From the NCBI GenBank assembly GCA_013420905.1, contig JAAXNY010000001.1:6820001-6884000 (forward strand): a DNA stretch of 64,000 bases, written 5' to 3'. The notes under the pieces were generated by a model. It had not been told where the DNA came from and did not search any database. It saw only the letters and a list, made by a program, of their open reading frames with translations. The first letter of the stretch is position 1; each line of letters starts with the position of its first letter. Origin of the DNA: Collybia mongolica. Its lineage: Eukaryota > Basidiomycota > Agaricomycetes > Agaricales > Clitocybaceae. The position numbers and the translations under genes are program-made. Below are positions 33,935-44,234 of this stretch, piece after piece.

Positions 33935-35415
33935 TTCAATTAATCATAGAAATACCTTCAGTACCTCTTCAACAATGGCATAACATGATGGGAGCAAGTA
34001 TGATGCCAGTGCATTCCAGGCAAACATTCCACAAGAAACCCAGTCAACACACGTATCTTGGGAAGTAGCTAATAGGGTTTTATGATGAAAAAATTTCCCA
34101 GTATGGCAAAGTGTCACCATTCAAGTGCATCTTTCAGTTCCTTCAATATTGGTTTTGCTGTTGAGTCACTATATCCAATGACATTATCTCAAAAGTTGAT
34201 GATGGATGCTACCCAATGGTTACCATCTTTATTTGCAATTGTCACATGAATTCTTTGGTACTTTGATGCATCCTCCCCCTTCCTGCATAACCACTGATAA
34301 CACTGTTCCTCCATATAGTGTTTCCAATCTGCATGGGCCTTCAGCAGAAGTGGCACAAAACTAGTCAGCTCAAGTGTGACATCTGTGACCCTGTTTTCCC
34401 TCAGATCCTCATGGTTGTTGGAAAGCCATTCCCTTGTAAAGAAGGCTGAGAGGTGGTATGTGTTGATTTTGGTTTGGAACACATCTGTCTTTGTTGACCA
34501 TAGCATATGTAATGCTATATTGTGGGCTTGACAAAGCAGCTGGGGGTTGGGAGAATCATGATGAATATCTTTGAGCTGTCCTTTCACATCTGACAATGCT
34601 GTTTTCCATGTCCATTGTATGTCTCAAGCTCTGCCCAATATGTTATGACCCACAGTAGAGAGCACTTCACCCCTGCAATGGGAGAATGATTGAGTTTACA
34701 TCTGGCTTATTCACAGATTGTAAAAATACTCCGGGAATAGTACATGGTGGTGATAAAAGTGACATGGTTTCATGCAGGTTTCCTTCATTGGGAGGAAGGG
34801 AGGAGAGGTATTTTCTTTGCATGCATGAATCTTGTAGTTGGTGAACAGGGGAGATGTGTAAGGGGAATGCCCAGTTCTGCACTCAAGCCTCCCAACCTCA
34901 CACATCAGGATCAGGATCAGGATCAGCAACTGCACTTACACATTGGAACTCACACCCGCACCTCCAATTTCAAGTCAGACTTCAGTTGGAGGACACATGG
35001 CTCACTTGTAGATAATGTACAGTATGACCCTGAGCCACATGGCCACAATGGGGAACTCCCCACCATTGTTAGACTAGGTATATAGGATAGAGACACCTGG
35101 CAGAGGATCCCTAGAGTATTCTCTTTAGATTTCCTCTGCTACATAGGCTCTACTATACTACTAAATATAACTTTGGATTTCCTCTGCTATATCATGCATC
35201 AGCTGACCTCGGGTTAGTGCGGCGCAACATAGAGTCACCCTTACAAGATGATTTGATTCACAAGCTGCTGGAATGGGACCTCTCTTGTTAGGCAAGGTGT
35301 GAATTAGTTGCAACAGTAAAGCCATGCTCTTTTTGACAAGTGCAAGAGGCCAACAATGTTGTCCACCCATGTATATTATTTCAACTGCTGCAATCCCCAG
35401 ATTTGCAGGCAACTC
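33935..35415 (-). pseudogene. Decayed Ulp1-like cysteine protease of a transposon
   Basis: Minus-strand fragment with the Ulp1/C48 core: a long helix-rich lead (TDVTLELTSFVPLLLKAHAD, then WKHYMEEQCYQWL), the catalytic His in NKDGNHWVASIINF, then after a stop NVIGYSDSTAKPILKELKDA, and in another frame QDTCVDWVSCGMFAWNALAS with the oxyanion-hole Gln and catalytic Cys (SCG), followed by YLLPSCYAIVEE. Stops and at least one frame change show that it is dead. An upstream part (MPANLGIAAVEIIYMGGQHC and on, 35412 downward) is cut by a solo LTR at 34857-35245. Ulp1-like proteases are SUMO-protease relatives carried by several large DNA transposons; which superfamily this one belongs to is not clear. 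Confidence 0.65.
34857..35245 (+). repeat. Solo LTR, copy 2, inside the Ulp1-like relic
   Basis: 389 bp, same family and orientation as 31430-31862, from TGTAAGGGGAATGCCCA to CACCCTTACA. Perfect 5 bp target duplication AGATG at 34852-34856 and 35246-35250. TATA-like GGTATATAGGATAGAGAC near 35078. A (TCAGGA)n microsatellite lies near 34907. It keeps CpGs (GCGGCGC near 35219) that are TpG or CpA in copy 1, so it is the younger or less methylated copy. Confidence 0.85.
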
Positions 35416-35470
35416 TGAAAATCATGAGAAATGATATATATTCTCCTTATGGTTCAAGTACTTATTCTAG

Positions 35471-35796
35471 CCATGTCTGACATCATCAGGACTGGACTTT
35501 AGTGGCCGAAATATTTTGTGTCGTCACACCGTCCCTCCCAAAGTGGCCGATTTCGATCACCTCTATCACTCGTCACACCCTAGGCCAAATTGGTTGAAAT
35601 GGTATAGAACAGTACAGCGGGGAAATATAAGGTATAGAGTATCGAGTATAAAGATAACGCAATAAAAACAAAAGTATCTAACATACGCGGGTGCAGGCAA
35701 AGCACGTTGCAGTATCATTATATCATCGTAAGTAACAGCCTAGTGGCCCGCCACCTAAAACCTCTCAGAGCGTCACACTCATCGCCTTCCCTAGAG
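35471..35796. other. Right border of the transposon island
   Basis: CpG content returns to the level of the flanking gene regions from about 35500. No gene or repeat end recognised; it should contain the 3' UTR of the minus-strand gene that follows. Confidence 0.5.
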
Positions 35797-37670
35797 TCAA
35801 CTCTTGCACAGCACAACCTCCCCGTCGCCATGCTCCTCCGCAAACCCAATAACCAGCACCTCGCCATCCTCTTCGCACACCGGCGAGCACAGCCCCCCGC
35901 GCTCGCACCCCCCGCTCTCACGGTACCCGCCCACGCCACCAGCCTCACCCCCACTCCCGCTAAAACACCCAACGAACGCACCGCGACGCGCACTCTTTCG
36001 CGCACGCAGCCGCTCCAGCGCCTCCGCGCGCCCCTCCATCCACTGCGCCTCCTCGTCCTGGGCCAGGGGCACCGACGAGTCGCGCGGGCGGGCGGGTATC
36101 GATACGGACACGGACACGCGTGTGTGCGTCCTGCCCTCTAGCTTCCCGGCGGCAGTCCGACTGGCGCGAGCCCCGCCATGCCCCACTCCAAACTCTTCCA
36201 TGCTGGCGCCGTGCATGTGTCCGGTGCTGTTGCTCCTCTTCATAGGCCGGAGGGACACGGTTGCGGGAGGCGGAGCGGGCACGACGACGCCCGCGGCTTT
36301 GAGAACGTCGGTAATGGGCGCGTGTCCCTTGGGCGTCTGCATTCGATGGGCGTAGCTGCACTGGAGTCTATTCGAGTCACGCAAAACAGTCAACAAGCAG
36401 TCGAGAATAGGAAGAAAAATTATTACCCAGGGCCCAGGACAAATTCGCCGCCGAGCTGGTCGATGTCGCCGCCCTTTTCCCATACAGGCATCCCAGTGCG
36501 GAGCGCGCGCATGACGACCATCGCGATGCCGCCTACGAGTCCGTGGCGCACGTACCCACCATCCAGGAGCGGGGGGTTGTGCGTGAGCGCGTTTTTCGAG
36601 CTCAGACGCGGGACAGCTTGTTGGGCCCCGCCGTCCCTGCCCATCCCAAGTGCCCTGTACACGCGTAGCTCTGGATCGGTGTACATCTCGAATGGAAGGT
36701 TAAAAAGCTGCCTATACTTGGGTATGAACGCGTGTGAGCCGTTCGCGATAACGACGAGGTGCACCGGCTGGGTACCCGTTCCTGCCACTGCCCCCTTTTC
36801 CTCCTCGGATGGTGCAAACATGCGATGTGGCTGGGCAGCGGACACGAGGGTCGACATGTAGTCTTGGCAGAGGGGGCACCAGAAGTGGCGGACGAAGACG
36901 ACGACGGTGCGCTGGGCGGCGAACAGGGAGGCAAAGGACACGCGGAGGCCGGACTGGGCGATGACGGAGAGAGAGGCGGCGTGTGCGAGCTGTGCAGGCG
37001 TCGGGGGATGCCACTCTGGATCAGGCGAGGGTGAGACGTGGGGGTGCGGAGCGAAGGAGGGGGAGGCGGTGATGTGAGAGGAGTTTGGCCGACGGGGGAG
37101 GCGGGTCGGGATGGGGTCGAGTTTGGGAACGGGGCGTGGGGCGATGTGGGTATCGGTAGGTTGGCTGGGCACCGGTGGTGCCGGTTTTTTTAGGGTGTCT
37201 GGCGGCTTCCTTGAAATGGTAGAAGAATCCGTCTCCAGGATGGAAGGGGCGGCGGAGTTGTTAGATGTGACGGCTCGGCGAAGAGGGGCGAGATCGGGGA
37301 GGGGAGAGGGGACGTGTGGTGGAGAGATGTAGTTTTTAGTCGCGCGGGGTGGAGAAGAGTTGCTGGACAGGCGCGTGAGGAAATGGCGGGGGATGTTCAA
37401 GACGCGCTTGGAAGGGACGGGGGCGATGGTGTCGACATCGGTGGTGCTGCCGGATTCGCTGGTAGTGTCTGTGAGCAGACTCGGAGACGGTGGGAAGACG
37501 ACGAGCGGCTCGTTGCGGATGGACTGGAAGCGGCGGCGGGGGTTGGATGAGGAGAGTGGGTTGAGGGGGATGGCAGGATTGGAAGAGCGGGTGCGGAGGA
37601 CCCAGAGGGGGGCAAAGGGGTCGTTTGGGTCGGGTTCAGGGTAACGAGTGTCTCTGGAGAGGGGAGCCAT
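35797..37670 (-). CDS. Peroxiredoxin-like AhpC/TSA protein (PRXL2/AAED1 type) with disordered extensions
   Basis: Two exons, 37670-36427 and 36367-35797, give 604 aa; the splice joins FVLGPG to LQCSYAHRM. Residues ~1-230 are Ser/Pro-rich and probably disordered. A thioredoxin-fold AhpC/TSA domain follows: VVVFVRHFWCPLCQDYMSTL with a CxxC active-site pair, VHLVVIANGSHAFIPKYRQL, PFEMYTDPELRVYRALGMGR, and GGEFVLGPGLQCSYAHRMQ. This order is that of the PRXL2/AAED1 family, thought to be redox proteins. The tail (~190 aa) is again low-complexity. Start ATG 37670 opens the domain-containing frame. A reductase partner and substrate cannot be inferred. GC-rich antisense frames here are shadows. Confidence 0.83.
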
Positions 37671-38288
37671 GGTCGATGTGAAACTAAAGGATCTGCTTTA
37701 TATAAGTGAATGGTTTCAAAAAAAAAAAGTGGAACACACGTGTTGTCCGATTCTTCTTCCGTGCATTCAAGAATCATTTTGCTTGCACTTCACGTCATTC
37801 CCGGCCGATCCACTCCCTCCTCCGTCCTGACATCCACCGACCGTCTCTGCTCTGCTCCGTTTCTTCAATCGTACACACCCTCTGATCTGACATGACATGT
37901 CCAGATCATTCCACCCCTCTTTCTTTCTCCTCGCCCTCCTTACTTCCAACACCCTTTCATCGCCCCTACAACGAGGTCTTTATCACCGCAAAGCACACAA
38001 CGAGGACACAATGAGTTTGATCAGATCCAACAATGATCGACATCGATCACCGCGTTCTCGATCCAAATACCACCAAACAGCGATCCCTCCTTTCTGGACG
38101 CGTCGCGCAACCGAGGTACCCACACAAGCCGACGCCGACATCTGCGTTTGCACCCAGGCAAACACGTAACACCAATTGCATTGTCGCCGTGCTTGACACT
38201 GGCATGGTTCTCTCTTGGCACTCTACTTCCATCACTGCTTCCCATCCCACGTCTCACAACACAACACCGTCCATTGCAAACTTCAGCT
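37671..38288. other. Intergenic region
   Basis: Promoter side of the peroxiredoxin-like gene and 3' side of the methyltransferase gene (both minus strand). C-rich on the plus strand; no supported gene. Confidence 0.5.
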
Positions 38289-40076
38289 CTACTTGTCTTC
38301 ATCTCCGTGCATCTCCACAAACGGCCATGTCCCCGTTCCTTCTCCTTCTGCCTCTTTCCCCGCCGTAATCCCCATAACTTGATATTCCTTCCCCATTCCA
38401 AGGCGATCCACCAGTCGCTCCGCCGCCGCCCTCAACACCTCCCCTCGCCCCTTCTCTCTTCCCTCTGCAGCTCGGACGAGCGCATCCACCCGCACACCCA
38501 ACCCCATCCGTTCCAGGAATGCGCGCTGCGAGATTGGCCCGTGGGTTTTCACTGCAAGTAGTTAGTTGTGTATCGTAGACGTGCACAATGGAAATACCCA
38601 CCTAAATCCCCCATAGCCTCGCTTAAAAACGCAAAATCGACGTTTGTGGTGAGATCACACTCTCCAGGACGGTGAAACACGTCCACAATTTCGTGATTTT
38701 TAAAGGCCTGCACCCGCACATCAACATAAAAGTCATCACCAAAGCAGGAGGGAGACACGCACCCTAAACGAGTCCCCATACACCTTGGCCCCACCGTAAT
38801 CCACAATCAACGCGCACCCACCCACCTCCTTTTCCTCGACCCCACTCCCTTCCACCTCCCGCCGCACACCCGCAACCACCTCTCCAACCCTCCTCGCAAT
38901 CCGATACGCCGCAGGCGACACCTCGATCGTCGCGCCCTCAGGCAGTGTCTCGAAGCGCGGCGACGATGCCCCGAGCACCGTCGAGATGCCCGTCGGGGCA
39001 GGAGAGAGAACGCGGCGAAGGCGTGGGTAAACCGTGGCTGGGTCCGGGTGGTCCACTTCTGGACTGGGAATAGCGTCGCGGTTAGTATTAATTTCAGAGT
39101 CAGAATCACGACCCTCTGCCCGCCGCGGGTCCCTCAACGGCTCCAAGCTCGACGCGACGAGCACTTCGTTCCATCCCTGCTGCGTTTTCTGCCATGCCGG
39201 TCAATTCTTGGACTCCAACGCCAAGGGAAGTACACACCTGGAGGACATGTACTGGGAGTGCGTCAAAGAACTCGTGAGCAACAAGCATCGTGTACGTGCC
39301 CGGCGCGCCCGGAAGCTCGTCTAGCGCGTCATGCCAGTGGAGCTGGACCCCTGGGGGTGTGCGGGGTGTAAGGACCGTGGCCTGCTGCTCGCGGAGGGGG
39401 CGCGAAGTTTCGACGAGGTGCACGGCGCGTAAAGGATTGGCGGATTTGGTGAATTGGGCGATGACCTTGCGGAGGAGAGAGTATAAACGTATACGTCAAA
39501 GATTAGAGGAAGGCGAAAAAAAAAAAACACGTACGCGGAGAATATCACTCATCAGCGTCCCGCGTCCGGGCCCGAGCTCGACGAGGCGCACCGCTGGAGG
39601 CCGGCCGGCGTTCATCCACTGAGACAGGAGCCAAATCCCGACAAGCTACACACGGAAAAAGAGGCGCGGCTTGAACTCTTTATTTTGGGCGGGGCGGAAG
39701 AAGGGCGGGGACGCACCTCGCCGAAGACCTGGCTGATTTCGGGGCTGGTGGTGAAGTCGCCGCGTGCGCCGAAGACGGGGTGCGCGGGGTTGGTGTAGTA
39801 GCCGTGTGTGGGGTGGGAGAGGCAGAGCTGGATGTAGGTCGCGAAGGGGAGGGGGCCGGTCGCCTGCGGGGGGTGTTAGTCTGGGGTTGGGGGCGAGGAG
39901 AAGGCGAAACGGACTTTGATGCTGTCGAGGACGAGCTTCTCGACTTTTGTTACGGGGGGCGTAGCATCGGAGTAGAGGCGCAGACGGGCACGGGGAAGCA
40001 CTGCTGGTTGGGGAGGCCAGGCGAGACGCAACGGGGACGTGGCAAAGTTCCGCGTACGGAGGACCCGAAGGCACAT
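38289..40076 (-). CDS. Mitochondrial complex I assembly methyltransferase, NDUFAF7-like
   Basis: Seven exons, 40076-39915, 39863-39717, 39645-39535, 39465-39238, 39188-38763, 38707-38602 and 38551-38289, give 480 aa with every junction in frame. The N-terminus (MCLRVLRTRNFATSPLRLAW) is basic and hydroxylated like a mitochondrial presequence. Then come HPTHGYYTNPAHPVFGARGD and FTTSPEISQVFGE, the SAM-binding motif LVELGPGRGTLMSDILR, VAHEFFDALPVHVLQ, ALIVDYGG and HRPGECDLTTNVDF, all hallmarks of the DUF185/MidA family. NDUFAF7 symmetrically dimethylates an arginine of the complex I subunit NDUFS2 during assembly. An insert of ~35 charged residues around DSDSEINTNRD is unlike the compact family core. 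It shares a 229 bp divergent promoter with the eIF6 gene. Confidence 0.92.
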
Positions 40077-40305
40077 TTGACTCGAATATAAACTTGGTTT
40101 TTTTGTATTTGAGGAGCAGTTGTGGTCGGAACCGGTGGCGGTGACGGCGTGTGACTACTCAAAAAAATTACTATTTCAGGTAATAACGAATCCGATCGCT
40201 CTACCATCATCGATCCCCCCGGTTTACGCTTTTTTTTTCTCTCTTCCATCCCTCTCCCCTTCCATCCTCAGTCCATCCAGCTACTCCCTCTCGTCCCCTC
40301 AAATC
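40077..40305. promoter_or_regulatory. Shared divergent promoter of NDUFAF7-like and eIF6 genes
   Basis: Only 229 bp separate the two start codons, which face away from each other, so both promoters must overlap here. The stretch has pyrimidine-rich tracts close to the eIF6 start (about 40228-40300), typical of fungal core promoters. Specific factor sites were not identified. Confidence 0.55.
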
Positions 40306-41279
40306 ATGGCCACCCGTCTGTTCATCTTATCTCTTTTCCCCTCATCTCATCTTATCTCCCCATCCAGGCCTTCAATTCGAGAACCACAGCGACATCGGCG
40401 TTTTCGCCAAGCTCACAAACAGCTACTGCCTCGCCGCCATCCAGGGCAGCACAAACTTCTACTCCGCCTTTGAGAGCGAGTTGGGCGACGTCATCCCCAT
40501 CGTCCACACCAGCATCGGCGGCACGCGCATCATCGGCCGCCTCACAGCCGGTGCGTATACCCCGCGTCCCCCCTCCTATCCCTGACCCCTCATCTCTAAT
40601 CCAGGTAACCGCCACGGCCTCCTCGTCCCCTCCACAACCACCGACCAGGAACTACAACACCTGCGCAACTCGCTGCCGGACGCCGTCGCCATCCAGCGCG
40701 TCGAGGAGCGCCTCTCCGCGCTCGGCAACGTCATCGCCTGCAACGACTACGTCGCCCTCGTGCACCCCGACGTCGACCGCGAGACCGAGGAGATCATCGC
40801 CGACGTCCTCAAGGTCGAAGTCTTCCGCCAGACCGTCGCCGACAACGTCCTCGTCGGCAGCTACTGCGCCATCACAAACCAGGGCGGCCTCGTGCACCCA
40901 AAGACCAGCGTCCAGGACCAGGACGAGCTGAGCAGTCTGTTGCAGATCCCCCTGGTGGTGCGTCCGTGCTGTGGATGGTCGTCTTGCCCTCGACTGATCT
41001 CTCTCACATTTCCCTTTTCTTTAGGCGGGTACTGTGAATCGCGGCTCAGACGTCATCGGTGCTGGGCTCGTGGTGAATGATTGGTGTGCATTCACTGGGC
41101 TCGAGACGACCGCAACCGAGATCAGTGTTATCGAGGCGACATTTAGTACGCTGTCACCCTCTCTCTTTCCCTTCCTTGTTCGGATTTTCTGACCCGCCCC
41201 CTGCGCAGAGCTGCAAGGCCAAGATTCGACAGCCGTTATTGGAGAGATGCGGGATTCTCTCATCGACAACTGGGCATAA
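40306..41279 (+). CDS. TIF6: Eukaryotic translation initiation factor 6
   Basis: Five exons, 40306-40315, 40368-40550, 40605-40957, 41025-41145 and 41209-41279, give 245 aa, the same length as the human protein. The first coding exon is only 10 nt (ATG GCC ACC C). The spliced start is [20 protein letters not shown], followed by [88 protein letters not shown] and a C-terminal IDNWA. eIF6 binds the 60S ribosomal subunit, is needed for its biogenesis and blocks premature joining to 40S. All conserved blocks are present and the frame is clean. Confidence 0.97.
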
Positions 41280-41548
41280 TCTATATCATGCTCCTTTATT
41301 CACTCGTTACTCCCCCTTTTCTTGGACTCGGCACATCTCGCCTTGTATTGATGCATGTCTACGTTATCGTCCCTTCGCATCCAAAAAGTTGTATCGCTAT
41401 CCTCCCTGCTATTGTTGGAATAGATATATTCCCTGGCCTCATGGAACACATTACCATCTTGGAGCGGTTTGGATTCGGGGACCGAGGGTACTCTGTAATT
41501 ACATAGACCACGACGCACAGTATACCATAGCCAAACAAAAATTACATC

Positions 41549-42495
41549 TCAGCTAAATCGCAGTTTCTTTCTCTCCTTTGGAGATCGAGAACGAGAAGAC
41601 CGTTTCCGATCCCTCCTCTCATCACGGCCTGAAGATCGCTCCCGTTCCTTGTGCGATCCCCCCAACCTTCCAAGACCCTCCTCACCCCCCTCCTTCTCTT
41701 TCGACCCCCCTCTCTTCCGCCGTTCCTTCCCCCTCTCCCCATTCCGACCCCGTCCCTCACTAGCACGAGACCCTTCCTCCACGTCCTGCCCACCCTCCCG
41801 CTCCCGAAGCTCCTCCCCCTCCCTCTCCTTCCTCCGCTTCCACATCAGCTTATCCACGCACTTTGGGCACAGCACGACCTTCACCAGCGCGCTCTTCCGC
41901 TGCCCCCGCTCCTCGTACGCAAACGGCAGCTCCAGCGTCGTGAGCGCGCGCTCGGGCTCGGACGTGGACGCCCTGCCCGGGCGGTGATGCCGGCACCGCG
42001 TGTTCCCGCACGTCGTCTCCCCGTTCCCCGCGAGCACCTCGTCCTCCGTGCGCCACCTCAGCGCGAACTGCCCACCGAACGCCCGAAAAAGCGAGAGAGA
42101 GTGTGTGTGAGAGAAGGCGGGCACGAGCGCCAGGAAGCAGCAGAATCAGGGTTAGACCCATACATCAAACGCCCGGGAAGGGAAAAGAAAACGGCACGCA
42201 CGTTCCCGCTCTTGTAGTGCTTCAAATCGCACACCGCGAACTCGCGGTAGAGGCTATCGTAGTACTTCCCCGCGAGCTGCTCGTCCCACGACTTCTTGCG
42301 CCGCGCAGCGTCGTCGTCGTCTTCGCGCAGGAACCTTGCGCGCGCGAACATGGGTTTAGGGCTTGGTGGATGTATAGGTGGGTGGGTGGGTGGAGGGGGG
42401 ACGCACCTGTGGGACTCCTTGAGGATCTCAAACTCGGTCTTGCCTGTGCGGGACGGCGCGGCTTTGGAGGAGCTGCCGTATTGGTAGAGCGCCAT
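41549..42495 (-). CDS. FRA10AC1 homologue (nuclear, splicing-linked)
   Basis: Three exons, 42495-42407, 42334-42202 and 42067-41549, give 246 aa. Splicing yields ESHRFLREDDDD, then SWDEQLAGKYYDSLYREFAV, CDLKHYKSGNFALRWRTEDE, GETTCGNTRCRHH, LPFAYEERGQRKSALVKVVL and CPKCVDKLMWKRRKE, the core and the two CxxxxC/CxxC metal-binding-like pairs of the Fra10Ac1 family. The C-terminal ~75 residues are rich in E, R, G and S and end in an RS-like KRSSRSRSPKERKKLRFS. Human FRA10AC1 is a nuclear protein found with spliceosomal components; the fungal role is inferred. Its 3' end faces that of eIF6 across 269 bp. Confidence 0.9.
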
Positions 42496-44234
42496 TGAGG
42501 TGGTTGATACTACAAATCACTCGTCGGACTCCAGAATAGATCCCACGTGGGACGGAGAAACCCGTGCATAACTTGAACTTGAACTGGTTCACCGTTCACG
42601 CGCTGTGACCCAGCCCTGGTTCTCGCAACGGTTGAGATCGATGGTCCAGCTACATACGTGGTCTTTCCCCTACCTCAATTGCGTCATCATTGACCACCCG
42701 TATAACTTCAGTTAGGGGGTGAAAGAGAATAGAGCCGGTGCTCCTCCCCAATGACCCACGCTCAGTCGTAACATCTTATGTTCAACCACCCAATGTCTAC
42801 GCGCATCGCTTGGAGACGCGGTACTGAATCCTGAGTTCGCTCAAATGCTCACCACTCTCCGCGGAATCTCGCAAGTTTTAATCGTCCATTCTCTCCTATC
42901 CACGCTCAAAGACAGGTTTTTGGCAGTGGTACTGGTTCTGGCATGTGTTCATGGACAGCATCGATGATGGCCCTATTTTTGCATTATTTTTATACCCACG
43001 ACAAAATATAGGTTTGAAACCAGTAGTTCACTCGGAATGGAATTCCGGTTCATACGGTTAGACTCCGACAGGTAGTGTGAATATTGGCATCTCGTGTTTC
43101 CGGGTTTGCATAGAAAGATGGCTATATTGACTAGACGAAATGGCCCTTCCAAAACGTTTTACATATCACTATCGCTGGCTGGCCATAATTCAGGTTCTAA
43201 GCCGTTCCAGAAAACTGCTGCATGTGTCCAATTCAATACAGCGACATCTGTAGAATTTCTTGCTAGAAAGAGATAGATCTCCAGCATCTTATGACAGGTA
43301 AGTCTTGCTCTGACGTTGATTGATGTGCGACAACACACCAAATAATCTCAAGGTATGCGATCGAAATGTTTCGGTCGTTCTCCTCTGATTATCCTTCAAG
43401 CGCAACCGGGGTCGACTGTTAGGCCTCTCCGGATACTGGGTAATCGGAGTTCCGGATGCGATCCTAGCTTGTCTCCTTACTGTCTAGCCACATATTGCGA
43501 ATACCTGGTGAGAAGACGTGAATAAATGGAAGATGTGGATTGTTGGGCGCTGACTTGACGTCTTCAAAGAATTCGAACTCTCGCGCATGGGCGAGCTCGT
43601 GAAAAGATGGCTTGATCGACTCAAAAATTTCGAGACGTGTCGCCTAGTCACGTCGCTTGTCGCCGGATGATGCACACCGAATTTTTCTTAAATTGATGTG
43701 AACTAGAAGTCGCTGATTACCCCTGCGGAATGTGCGGGTTCGTTGAAATTGCATAGTCTCGGACTCGCCGTCGTGCATGGCATGGGCTTATGAGGTCCTT
43801 GTTACATATAGGTTTAACAAATTTGAAATAGGGATCGTTAAGCATGAGTTTGTTCCTGGAGTGATCGGAGATCCCGCTCCCCCACCATCTTGGTGCCACA
43901 TGTCATATTTTGTCTCACGGATGGTCTCTATGTCTCCAGAATGGAGGTGCGGGGACGCAAAACCGCTTTATAAACGAACTCCACCCCTTCCCTCCTTTCC
44001 TCTTTCCCAACCTCCCTCTTCACTTCGCTATCCGTCCCGTAGAGTACGCTTGTCTTACTCGTCTGGGAAGGGCCTGGAAAAGCCAATTGGATCAAGATCC
44101 TTCGCTTCTTATATCCTCTCAACAGGAGCCAGGTCACGTTCGCTGGGACCCAATACTGCTGTTTTCCACCACATGCCTCTTGCTTGACTGTTTTGGGCAT
44201 CCCTGCGGTTCTATAAACGGATCCATATCGATTC
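42496..44234. other. Long intergenic region
   Basis: About 1.7 kb divergent region between the FRA10AC1 homologue and the next plus-strand gene. Short reading frames have no motif or splice partner. I see no repeat ends. Confidence 0.55.

Larger units (their letters stand above)
23520..35470. other. CpG-poor transposon island
   Basis: About 12 kb without any host gene. By eye CpG is rare and TpG/CpA are abundant, in contrast to both flanks, except inside the two Tc1 elements and one LTR. Basidiomycetes methylate cytosine in CpG in transposons, and methyl-C deaminates to T, so this is the expected signature of old silenced repeats. Stretches not covered by a separate entry (24250-25390, 27003-29107, 30720-30985) look like unresolved repeat remnants. 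Confidence 0.8.

Noticed and set aside
23520..35470. Repeat-induced point mutation (RIP) as the cause of the transposon decay
   Set aside because: RIP targets mainly CpA in ascomycetes and would raise TpA; here CpG is lost and CpA/TpG are abundant, which fits CpG methylation and deamination instead.
35718..42498. Many long frames on the opposite strand of the peroxiredoxin-like, NDUFAF7-like, eIF6 and FRA10AC1 genes
   Set aside because: GC-rich coding sequence leaves few stops on the other strand; none has motifs, and the true genes have consistent splicing and conserved blocks.
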